Source: Nocardia kruczakiae NBRC 101016
GTDB taxonomy: Bacteria > Actinomycetota > Actinomycetes > Mycobacteriales > Mycobacteriaceae
Assembly (NCBI RefSeq): GCF_001612965.1
Contig: NZ_BDBL01000064.1
Span: 1-36,713, forward strand
Direction: 5' to 3'
DNA: 36,713 bases
Below, one piece after another: positions 24,472 through 31,415 of the stretch. The position numbers and the translations under genes are program-made. Under the pieces are notes generated by a model. It saw only the letters and a list, made by a program, of their open reading frames with translations, was not told where the DNA came from and did no database searches. Within the stretch, counting starts at the first letter, position 1. Each line of letters starts with the position of its first letter.

Positions 24472-25437
24472 TCAGCTGGGTACGTAACCCAGCTTCTTGT
24501 CGACCACATTCTGTAGGGGCTGACCGGTGATCCAGCGCTGGAAGTTGTCGGTGAACGCGGCGACGATCTCCGACCGCCAGCCGATGAAGTCGCCGCTGTT
24601 GTGCGGGGTGACAACCACATTCGGCAGATCCCACAGCGGATGACCGGCCGGCAGCGGTTCCGGATCGACCACGTCCAGCGCCGCACCGGCGAGCGCCCCA
24701 CCGCGCAGCGCGGCGACCAGATCGTCGGTGACGACCGATTCCCCCCGGCCCACATTGATGAAACGCGCATGCGGTTTCATCGCCCCGAACGCGTGCGCGT
24801 CGAACAGATGCCGGGTCTGCGGCGTCAGCGGCGCCACGCAGATCACGTAGTCGGCGCCGGGTAGTTCGGCGTGCAGATCCGTTGCGACGGTACCGAAGTC
24901 GGGATCGTCGGTGCGGGCGGCGCGGCCGAGCCCGCGAACCCGCATCCCCGCGGCCCGCAGCAGGCGGGCGATGGCGCGCCCGATGGAGCCGGTGCCGACC
25001 ACCAGCGCCGCGGCACCGGCGACGCGCTCGGATTCGCGATGGCGCCATTGATGGCGCTGCTGCAGACGCAGCGATTCGGGCAGATCCTTGGCGAAGGCGA
25101 GGATCTGTGCCAGTACGTATTCCGCGATGGGCTGATCGAACAGGCCGCGGGTGTTGGTCACCAGCACATCACTGTCGATCAGCTCGTCGAACATCACGGC
25201 ATCGACGCCGGTGGCTCCCACATGAACCCAGCGCAACCGGTCGGCGCGATGCCAGGCGCCGGGCAGGGCGGTGCTCTGGAAGTCGTAGACGAACAACGCC
25301 TCGGCGCCGGGCAACGCGTCCGCGAGTTCCGCACCGTCGGCGAAGCGAACGCTGGCCTGCTGCGACACCGGACGCAGATATGCCGCGTCGGGCTCGACGC
25401 CGTCGTGCAGGACGGTGACAACTGGGCCCGCGTTCAT
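24472..25437 (-). CDS. D-2-hydroxyacid dehydrogenase family protein
   Basis: 321 residues from ATG 25437. The NAD-binding GTGSIG follows an N-terminal substrate domain. The catalytic set is present: Arg in INVGRGESVV, Glu in DVVDPEPLP and His in VVTPHNSGD. The family interconverts 2-oxo and D-2-hydroxy acids. The reverse strand has TTGACA and TAGCCT 17 bp apart, with the latter 6 nt before ATG, so it is probably leaderless. The -35 box lies inside the FCD-type operator. First gene of unit C, ahead of the amidase. Confidence 0.9.
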   Translation of the reverse strand: MNAGPVVTVLHDGVEPDAAYLRPVSQQASVRFADGAELADALPGAEALFVYDFQSTALPGAWHRADRLRWVHVGATGVDAVMFDELIDSDVLVTNTRGLFDQPIAEYVLAQILAFAKDLPESLRLQQRHQWRHRESERVAGAAALVVGTGSIGRAIARLLRAAGMRVRGLGRAARTDDPDFGTVATDLHAELPGADYVICVAPLTPQTRHLFDAHAFGAMKPHARFINVGRGESVVTDDLVAALRGGALAGAALDVVDPEPLPAGHPLWDLPNVVVTPHNSGDFIGWRSEIVAAFTDNFQRWITGQPLQNVVDKKLGYVPS

Positions 25438-25438
25438 A

Positions 25439-25484
25439 TTGACAGGCTAAAAACCCATCGTATGCTTGTCAACAATCCGATTGT
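25439..25484. promoter_or_regulatory. Divergent promoter with second FCD/GntR-type operator between units C and D
   Basis: TTGT-CA-ACAA at 25466-25475 inside TTGTCAACAATCCGA, identical to 20116-20130. On the plus strand TTGACA (25439-25444) and TATGCT (25461-25466) are 16 bp apart, so the operator starts at the -10 box and covers the start point. On the minus strand TTGACA (25472-25467) lies within the operator, 17 bp from TAGCCT. The layout predicts repression of both directions by the GntR protein encoded at the end of unit D. Confidence 0.75.
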
Positions 25485-25522
25485 GTGCGGAGGTTCGTCG
25501 CCCGAACGCGAGAGGGGCCCTC

Positions 25523-26263
25523 GTGGAACTGAATTTTCCCGAGTTGGACGGACCTGTCGCGCAACGAGGTATCGGGATCATCGCGCCGTTCGACCTGGCG
25601 CTGGAGCGCGAACTGTGGCGGTGGGCGCCGCTGGAGGTGAGCCTGCATCTGGCGCGCACGCCGTACGAACCGGTGCCGGTCTCCCTCGAAATGGCCGAAT
25701 TGGTCTCAGACGCAGCGCATCTCACCGCCGCCACCCGCAACGTCCTGCACGTCGAGCCCGAGGTCATCGCCTATCTGTGCACCTCGGGCAGCTTCATCAA
25801 GGGGCTGGGCTACGAACGGTCGCTGCGCGACACCATCTGCCGGGCCGGCGCCCGGGACGCGATCACCACCTCCGGCGCGCTGATCGAGGCGGTGCGCAAA
25901 TTGGAGTTGTCCCGGCTCTCGGTCATCACACCCTACGACGACATCCTCACCGGGAAACTGCACGAGTTCCTGCACGAGGCCGGCTGCGAGGTGCTGAGGT
26001 CGGACCACCTCGGACTGGGCGGCGGCATCTGGAAGGTCGGCTACCGCACCATCGCCGAACGCATCATGGCCGCCGACGATCCCGCCGCCCAGGCCATCTT
26101 CGTCAGCTGCACCAACCTCCCCACCTACGACCTGGTCGAGCCGCTGGAACGACTTCTCGGCAAGCCGGTCCTGACCGCCAACCAACTGACCATGTGGGCC
26201 TGCCTGGGACGGATGAAACTGCCGATGATGGGTCCCGGCAAATGGCTGCAGAACGTTTTCTAG
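25523..26263 (+). CDS. Asp/Glu racemase superfamily protein, maleate isomerase-like, both Cys present
   Basis: 246 residues from GTG 25523 with AGAGGGG upstream; an upstream TTG in the operator is not a credible start. The two-Cys arrangement of the superfamily is intact: Cys86 in YLCTSGSF and Cys196 in FVSCTNLP. GKPVLTANQLTMWACL near the end is typical of the maleate isomerase/arylmalonate decarboxylase branch. These enzymes use paired Cys for racemisation or cis-trans isomerisation of diacids without cofactor. It is followed by a paralogue 8 bp later. Substrate unknown; maleate or a substituted maleate is a reasonable guess given the diacid dehydrogenase in unit A. Confidence 0.85.
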   Translation: MELNFPELDGPVAQRGIGIIAPFDLALERELWRWAPLEVSLHLARTPYEPVPVSLEMAELVSDAAHLTAATRNVLHVEPEVIAYLCTSGSFIKGLGYERSLRDTICRAGARDAITTSGALIEAVRKLELSRLSVITPYDDILTGKLHEFLHEAGCEVLRSDHLGLGGGIWKVGYRTIAERIMAADDPAAQAIFVSCTNLPTYDLVEPLERLLGKPVLTANQLTMWACLGRMKLPMMGPGKWLQNVF

Positions 26264-26271
26264 GAGGCGCT

Positions 26272-27018
26272 GTGCAACGGCTACCGACCGTCGGCTTCAT
26301 CTACCCCGACCACGCCGCCGAGGACGAATATCCCTGGGCCGCGGCACAACTCGGCGTGGACCTGCGGGTCGCGCACATCTACGGCACCGATCTGCACGCG
26401 GTGCCGGAACTGCTCGACCTCGGCAGTCCGGAGAAGTTGCGCGAGGGTGCGCGACTGCTCGCGCCCTTCGAACCGCGGGCCGTGGTGTGGGCCTGCACCT
26501 CGGGCAGTTTCGTCTACGGCCCGCAGGGGGCCCGCGATCAGGTGGACCGGCTCGCCCGCGACTGCGGAGTTCCCGCGTCGAGTACCAGTTTCGCGTTCGT
26601 CGACGCGGTGCGCGCGATCGGTGTCCGCGACGTCGCGATATGCGCCAGCTATCCCGACGAGGTGGCCGCCCTGTTCGTGGACTTCCTCGCCGCGGCGGAC
26701 ATCCGGGTGGTCTCGATGTCGAGCGCCGGAATCGACACCGCCGCCGAAGTGGGCACCCTCACCCGGGAGCAGGTCCTGACGCTGGCGGCGGCGAACGATC
26801 ATCCCGACGCCGAGGCGTTGCTCGTTCCCGATACCGCGATGCATACGATACAACTGCTTCCGGAGCTGGAATCAGCGCTCGGCAAGCCGGTACTCACCGC
26901 GAACCAGGTCACCGTCTGGCAGGGGCTGCGACTGGCGGAACTGCCCGCCGTGTCGCCGCCGTCCGGACCGGGGCTCGGGACGCTCTTCTCGGAAAGGCCG
27001 ATTCATGTCGGTGATTGA
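26272..27018 (+). CDS. Asp/Glu racemase superfamily paralogue lacking the second catalytic Cys
   Basis: 248 residues from GTG 26272, with AGGAGG (26262-26267) overlapping the stop of the first paralogue. The first Cys is kept (Cys75 in WACTSGSF). The site equivalent to Cys196 of its neighbour reads VPDT, so Cys is replaced by Pro/Asp at 186-187. The following GKPVLTANQVTVWQGL is conserved. Single-Cys members of the superfamily, such as arylmalonate decarboxylase, catalyse a different reaction, although they keep the other Cys. It could be a distinct enzyme or the non-catalytic partner of a hetero-oligomer. Confidence 0.82.
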   Translation: MQRLPTVGFIYPDHAAEDEYPWAAAQLGVDLRVAHIYGTDLHAVPELLDLGSPEKLREGARLLAPFEPRAVVWACTSGSFVYGPQGARDQVDRLARDCGVPASSTSFAFVDAVRAIGVRDVAICASYPDEVAALFVDFLAAADIRVVSMSSAGIDTAAEVGTLTREQVLTLAAANDHPDAEALLVPDTAMHTIQLLPELESALGKPVLTANQVTVWQGLRLAELPAVSPPSGPGLGTLFSERPIHVGD

Positions 27019-27679
27019 GTTCGAACCCGTGAATCGGCAGTCCACGGCGGAAATGATCGCCGACCGGCTGCGCACGGCGATCATGCACGGCACGGTCGCG
27101 CCCGGAACCCAGCTGGTCGAGGCCGATCTGGCCACGCAATTCGACGTCTCCCGCGGACCGGTGCGCGAGGCCATGCAGCGACTGGTCTCGGAGGGGCTGC
27201 TGCACAGCGTGCGCCACCGCGGCATCTTCGTCATCGAACTGAGCCTCGCCGACGTCGTGGACATCTACCGGGCCCGCACCGCGATCGAGGGCGGCGCGCT
27301 GGATCTGATCCTGGACGGCCGCCGCGAGATCGCCTACGCGGCACTGGAATCCAGTGTCGCCGACATGCAGGCCTGCGCCGCGCGGGGTGATGCCACCGGC
27401 GTCACCGAGTCCGACCACGCCTTCCACCAGGCCCTGGTGACCAGCGCCGACAGTCCGCGCCTGGTGCGCGCGGCACGGACCCTCCTGATCGAGACGCGTA
27501 TGTGCCTGGGCGCGTTGCAGACCACCTACACCGACCTCGGCGAGCAGGTCCGTGAACACATCGCCCTGCGCGAGGCGATCGCCGCCGGCCCGCCGGACCA
27601 TGTTCGCGAATTGCTGGCCGGGCATATGCGCGATGCCGTCGAGCGACTCCGGGAGCAGGCCCGCGACGGCGACGAGTAG
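27005..27679 (+). CDS. GntR-family transcriptional regulator, FCD subfamily
   Basis: 224 residues from ATG 27005, overlapping the preceding gene by 14 bp, with GGAAAGG upstream. The N-terminal winged helix has the GntR signature (QLVEADLATQFDVSRGPVREA, split over helix 2 and 3; LLHSVRHRGIFV). The C-terminal all-helical FCD domain has the Asp/His metal or ligand positions in SDHAFHQALV. FCD regulators usually sense carboxylic acids and bind TTGT-N-ACAA sites. Two such identical sites lie in the two divergent promoters of the island, so it very likely represses all four units and itself, with a pathway carboxylate as inducer. Confidence 0.92.
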   Translation: MSVIEFEPVNRQSTAEMIADRLRTAIMHGTVAPGTQLVEADLATQFDVSRGPVREAMQRLVSEGLLHSVRHRGIFVIELSLADVVDIYRARTAIEGGALDLILDGRREIAYAALESSVADMQACAARGDATGVTESDHAFHQALVTSADSPRLVRAARTLLIETRMCLGALQTTYTDLGEQVREHIALREAIAAGPPDHVRELLAGHMRDAVERLREQARDGDE

Positions 27680-27687
27680 CCGCGGCC

Positions 27688-28611
27688 TCAGTCGATGAGC
27701 CCGCGCGGGCGCACCACGAAGACCGGCGAGGAGCGCTTGCCCTTCTCCTCCAGCAGGGCGATGGTCCGGCCGTCGGCGGTTGTGGCCGCGTGCACACCGC
27801 GCACGCCGACCGGGTCCAGCCAGCGACCGTCGCGCAGCGATTCGGCCTGGTCGGCATCGATCTCCCGATGCGGGAAGGCAAGGCGCACAGCGGCATCGAC
27901 GTCGAGATTCAAGCTCGGATCGTCGGCGAGCTGATCCACGGTGCGGGCGTGTTCGAGCGTGAACGGACCGACCCGGGTGCGACGCAACGCGGTCAGATGT
28001 CCACCGACCCCCAGCGCGGTGCCGAGATCACGGGCCAAGGCACGGATGTAGGTGCCCGAAGAGCAGTCGACCTCGACGTCCAGATCGACGAATGCCGTTG
28101 CGCCGGTGTCGATATCGCGACGACCCAGAATGTCGAACCGGGAGACCGTGACCGGCCGGGCCGCCAGTTCCACCTGCTCGCCGGCCCGGGCGCGCGCGTA
28201 CGCCCGTTCACCGTTGACCTTGATCGCGCTGACCGTCGAGGGCACCTGCTCGATATCGCCGGTGAGCGCGGCGACGGCGGCGGCGATATCGGCGTCGGCG
28301 ACATGGCCGGCGGGGATGCTGGCCAGCACCTCCCCCTCGGCATCGTCGGTGACGGTGGCCTGGCCGAGGCGGACGGTCGCGGTATACGACTTGGTGGTCA
28401 GGCTCAGCAGGCCGAGCAGTTTGGTGGCGCGCTCGACACCGAGCACCAGCACGCCGGTGGCCATCGGGTCGAGGGTGCCGGCGTGACCGATCTTCCTGGT
28501 GCGCAGGATCTTCCGGCAGCGCGCGACCACGTCGTGGCTGGTCTGCCCGCCGTCCTTGTCGATGATGAGCAGGCCGCCGAGCGGATCCACGACCGCCTCG
28601 CGTTCGGCCAT
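27688..28611 (-). CDS. truB: tRNA pseudouridine(55) synthase
   Basis: 307 residues from ATG 28611, overlapping the pptT stop by one base (TGATG). The catalytic Asp lies in HAGTLDPMATGVL. KSYTATVRLG, the RAYARARAGE segment and SGTYIRALARDLG are family motifs, and a PUA-like tail follows. It forms pseudouridine at position 55 of tRNA T-loops. The truB-pptT coupling is the same as in M. tuberculosis. The stop is convergent with the GntR gene at a 8-bp gap, marking the right edge of the accessory island. Confidence 0.97.
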   Translation of the reverse strand: MAEREAVVDPLGGLLIIDKDGGQTSHDVVARCRKILRTRKIGHAGTLDPMATGVLVLGVERATKLLGLLSLTTKSYTATVRLGQATVTDDAEGEVLASIPAGHVADADIAAAVAALTGDIEQVPSTVSAIKVNGERAYARARAGEQVELAARPVTVSRFDILGRRDIDTGATAFVDLDVEVDCSSGTYIRALARDLGTALGVGGHLTALRRTRVGPFTLEHARTVDQLADDPSLNLDVDAAVRLAFPHREIDADQAESLRDGRWLDPVGVRGVHAATTADGRTIALLEEKGKRSSPVFVVRPRGLID

Positions 28612-29294
28612 CAGCCGGCCACGATCGCGGTCAGGATCAGCCCGTCGGTGATCGTCCAGCGTCCGTCGAACGCGGTCAGCGGCGCCCCGCCGTCGACGGT
28701 CTGCCCGGGAACCAGCAACGCACTGTGGAAGGTGCCGGCGGTACCGGTGTCGTCGACGGTGAAGGTGATGTGGGCGTCCTCGAAACCGAGCCAGCGCTGC
28801 GTGAGCGGGAACCACGCCTTGTAGGTGGCCTCCTTCGCACAGAACAGCAGCCGGTCCATATGCAGTCCGGTGGCGGAGATCGCGCCGCGCAGCCAGTCCC
28901 GTTCGGCGGGCAGGCTCACCGAGTCCAGTACGCCTTCGGGCAGCGTGTCGTGCGGTTCGGCGTCGATGCCGACCGACCGCCAGCGCAGCCGATGCGCCAG
29001 CACGGCCGCCCGGTAACCGTCGCAGTGAGTGAGGCTGCCGACCACCCCGCGCGGGAACAGCGGCATCCCGCGCTCGCCCTTACCGATCGCCACCGGCGGC
29101 TCGCCGAGCTGGGCCAGCGCCAGCCGCGCACAGTGCCGGGCACCGATGAAATCGCGCCGCCGCTTCTCGACGGACTGCGCGATCAGATGTTCCTCACCGG
29201 GATGCGGTTTCAGATCCTCCGGATACCGCAACAGCTCCGCCGCGGCCACTCCCGCGGGCAGAATGCTGCCGATGACGCGCGCCTGTTCCTCGAT
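28611..29294 (-). CDS. pptT: 4'-phosphopantetheinyl transferase (Sfp type), apparent ATC start
   Basis: 227 residues if read from ATC 29294-29292, the length I recall for mycobacterial PptT. Motifs: GSLTHC (86-91), GIDAEP with metal ligands Asp111/Glu113, and FCAKEATYKAW with Glu155. It transfers 4'-phosphopantetheine from CoA to carrier proteins of fatty acid/mycolate synthases and NRPSs. No ATG/GTG/TTG stands at the expected start. AGGAGG (29305-29300) sits 5 nt before ATC, and TAGGCT (29334-29329) upstream gives a leader of about 28 nt. The only in-frame upstream ATG (29441) lies before that promoter. The first in-frame GTG downstream would remove the conserved ILP segment. Confidence 0.9.
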   Translation of the reverse strand: MEEQARVIGSILPAGVAAAELLRYPEDLKPHPGEEHLIAQSVEKRRRDFIGARHCARLALAQLGEPPVAIGKGERGMPLFPRGVVGSLTHCDGYRAAVLAHRLRWRSVGIDAEPHDTLPEGVLDSVSLPAERDWLRGAISATGLHMDRLLFCAKEATYKAWFPLTQRWLGFEDAHITFTVDDTGTAGTFHSALLVPGQTVDGGAPLTAFDGRWTITDGLILTAIVAG

Positions 29295-29439
29295 GACCGC
29301 CTCCTGAGTCGACCCTGTCTGCGCTACGAGCCTAGCGGTGCGCGCGGTAGCCGGACTCGGCCAGCTCCGGGCAAGCGGCCTCGGCGGGGCCGGAAAACCG
29401 GATGATCCGTCGTGGGTGGCGCCCGTAGAGTCGCGCGGC

Positions 29440-29940
29440 ATGTCTTATCGAGTCGCCACCGCCACGCCCGCCGACGAACCGCTGCTGTGGGCGATGCTGT
29501 TCGAAGCCGCCCATGCGGCCGAACAGCACATGACGTCCCCCGACCAGCTGCGCTCGGTGCCCGAACTCGCCCGCTACGTCGAGGGGTGGGGCCGCCCCGG
29601 TGATCTGGGGGTCGTCGGCGGGCCCGACGGCGGCGCGGGCGCTGCCTGGCTGCGGCTGTTTCCCGCCGACAACCCCGGCTACGGATACGTCGACGACGCG
29701 ACACCCGAACTCGCGATCGGTGTGGCGCCCCAGCTGCGCGGCAGCGGGCTCGGCACCACCCTGCTGCGGCGCCTGCTGACCGACGCCCAACAGCGCTACG
29801 AGGCGGTGGGTCTCAGTGTGCGCCAGACCAATCCGGCGCTGCGTCTCTACGAGCGACTGGGCTTCGCCGTCGTCCCCGGCTCGCCGATCGTCAACCGGGC
29901 CGGTACGACGAGCGTGACCATGGTGCGTCGCTTCCGCTGA
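29440..29940 (+). CDS. GNAT family N-acetyltransferase
   Basis: 166 residues from ATG 29440, 9 nt after TAGAGT (29426-29431), so possibly leaderless. The acetyl-CoA pyrophosphate loop is IGVAPQLRGSGLGTTLLRRLL (split), matching Q/RxxGxG/A. The C-terminal NPALRLYERLGFAVV is the typical GNAT end. The N-terminal half is variable, so the acceptor is unknown. It is on the opposite strand to pptT and pptH and separates these two functionally opposed genes, which are adjacent in M. tuberculosis, suggesting insertion. Confidence 0.88.
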   Translation: MSYRVATATPADEPLLWAMLFEAAHAAEQHMTSPDQLRSVPELARYVEGWGRPGDLGVVGGPDGGAGAAWLRLFPADNPGYGYVDDATPELAIGVAPQLRGSGLGTTLLRRLLTDAQQRYEAVGLSVRQTNPALRLYERLGFAVVPGSPIVNRAGTTSVTMVRRFR

Positions 29941-29979
29941 GCCGGCGGGGCGTGCGCCTGTCGCACACCCAGGCGGGTA

Positions 29980-29995
29980 TCGAAAGTATGTTCGA
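29980..29995. promoter_or_regulatory. LexA/SOS-type box upstream of the small gene
   Basis: TCGAAAGTATGTTCGA differs at one position from the actinobacterial SOS consensus TCGAAC-N4-GTTCGA. It ends 7 bp before TAGTCT (30003-30008), the likely -10 of the next gene, which is the usual place for a LexA operator. Confidence 0.65.
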
Positions 29996-30015
29996 AGTGG
30001 AGTAGTCTCGCGCGC

Positions 30016-30246
30016 ATGGAGCTCACGCCGCTGGAGTACGCACGACTGAACCTGGAACAGGTACGAGCCCAGCTCGTGGACGCGGCGGCCTTCGACAAGG
30101 CGCTGACGCCCGATGAGCTCGAGCGGGCCGCGTGGAAGATCCGCGAGGGGCTGCGGATATACCGCGAGTACACCGAATCGCCCCGCGCGGGCCGCCCGGG
30201 GAGCGCATGCGTGGACTACCGGGGAGCGCACCGGCGGCCGTGGTGA
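30016..30246 (+). CDS. Small hypothetical protein, predicted SOS-controlled
   Basis: 76 residues from ATG 30016, which follows TAGTCT by 7 nt (leaderless). The first 56 residues are predicted helical and amphipathic (LEYARLNLEQVRAQLVDAAA; LTPDELERAAWKIREGL); the last 20 are Arg/Gly-rich. No membrane segment or known family was recognised. A near-consensus LexA box lies 20 bp upstream. The protein's reality is supported by the clear promoter and start, not by homology. It ends about 60 bp from the convergent pptH stop. Confidence 0.55.
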   Translation: MELTPLEYARLNLEQVRAQLVDAAAFDKALTPDELERAAWKIREGLRIYREYTESPRAGRPGSACVDYRGAHRRPW

Positions 30247-30307
30247 CGCGCCGTTCCTCGCACCGCGCCGCGATGTGTCGGCGTGGGTCAGCGGCTGCGC
30301 TGCCAGG

Positions 30308-31264
30308 TCAGCGCACGCCGCGGCGGCGGTCGGCGAGGCGGCGCATCTCCGCGGCGGCTTCCCGCATCTCCGGAGTGATCTTGAAGTGGCCACCCCATTC
30401 GTTGAGGTCGTCGGGGCCGTATTCGGGGGCGGGCAGGATCTGGCGCAGCAGTTTGTCCGGGAGCCCGCGGCGCTGCCATTCGCGCGGATAGCCGAGGGAG
30501 ACCTCCTCGAACCGGACTCCGTCGTAGAAGGTGGTGCGAGGAATGTGCAGGTGGCCGTAGACCGAGCACACGACGTTGTAGCGGGTGTGCCAGTCGGCGG
30601 TGTCCTCGGTGCCGCACCACAATGAGAACTCCGGATAGAACAGCATCCGGGTGGGTTCGCGCAGCATCGGGAAGTGATTGATCAGCACCACCGCGGTGTC
30701 GGGCTCCAGCGCGTCGAGGCGGCGCCTGCTGTACTGGACGCGGGCCCGGCACCAGGCGTCGCGTGTCAGATAGGGGTCGCTGGCCAGCAGGAATTCGTCG
30801 GTGGCGACCACATTGCGGTCCCGGGCGATGGTCAGGGCCTCGGCCTTGGTGTTCGCGCCCTCGGGCATCCACGAATAGTCGTAGAGGATGAACAGCGGCG
30901 CGATCGTCACCCGTCCGCCGTACTGTTCGGCGCCCGCGCCCTCCCAGACCGGGAACTCGTCCTCCGGGGTCACCACATCGAGGTCGCGGCACAGGGCGAC
31001 CAGATAGTCGTAGCGGGGAGCGCCCTTGATCTGCACGGGATCCTTGGTGGTCGTCCACAATTCGTGATTGCCCGGAACCCAGATCACCTTGGCGAAGCGT
31101 TCGCGCAGGGTGCGCAGCGCCCAGCGGATGTCGTCGGTCTTCTCCCCCACGTCGCCGGCGACGATCAGCCAGTCTTCCGGCGAGTCCGCGCGGATCTGCT
31201 CGACCACCGGTTTGTTCCCCTGATGACCGACATGGATATCGCTCACCGCCATCAACTTAGGCAT
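30308..31264 (-). CDS. pptH: Calcineurin-like metallophosphoesterase, PptH-type
   Basis: 318 residues from ATG 31264; GTG 31267 is adjacent. All five metallophosphoesterase motifs are seen: SDIHVGH, GDVGE, GNHE, INHFP and GHLH. In M. tuberculosis the homologous gene (Rv2795c) next to pptT encodes a hydrolase that removes phosphopantetheine from carrier proteins, opposing PptT. Assignment to PptH rests on this neighbourhood and general sequence similarity as I recall it. Here a GNAT gene and a small gene on the other strand separate it from pptT. Confidence 0.8.
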   Translation of the reverse strand: MPKLMAVSDIHVGHQGNKPVVEQIRADSPEDWLIVAGDVGEKTDDIRWALRTLRERFAKVIWVPGNHELWTTTKDPVQIKGAPRYDYLVALCRDLDVVTPEDEFPVWEGAGAEQYGGRVTIAPLFILYDYSWMPEGANTKAEALTIARDRNVVATDEFLLASDPYLTRDAWCRARVQYSRRRLDALEPDTAVVLINHFPMLREPTRMLFYPEFSLWCGTEDTADWHTRYNVVCSVYGHLHIPRTTFYDGVRFEEVSLGYPREWQRRGLPDKLLRQILPAPEYGPDDLNEWGGHFKITPEMREAAAEMRRLADRRRGVR

Positions 31265-31415
31265 CACCGTTCCACCATCCCATGATCATCGTCGTGCCAG
31301 CACACCCGGCCCTCGCGTGCGGGCATACCCGGCGGCGGATCCGCGCACACCGTCCGCAGCGCGTCCGTCGGGTACCGGCCACCCTCCCCGAATACGGCGC
31401 CGCGTGGGGGTTCGG

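Noticed and set aside
25466..25523. TTG 25466 as start of the first racemase-type gene.
   Set aside because: It lies inside the operator and at the -10 box. GTG 25523 has a ribosome-binding site and matches the family length.
29295..29441. ATG 29441 as the pptT start.
   Set aside because: It would precede the probable promoter, add 49 unconserved Pro/Ser/Ala-rich residues, and share bases with the divergent GNAT start.
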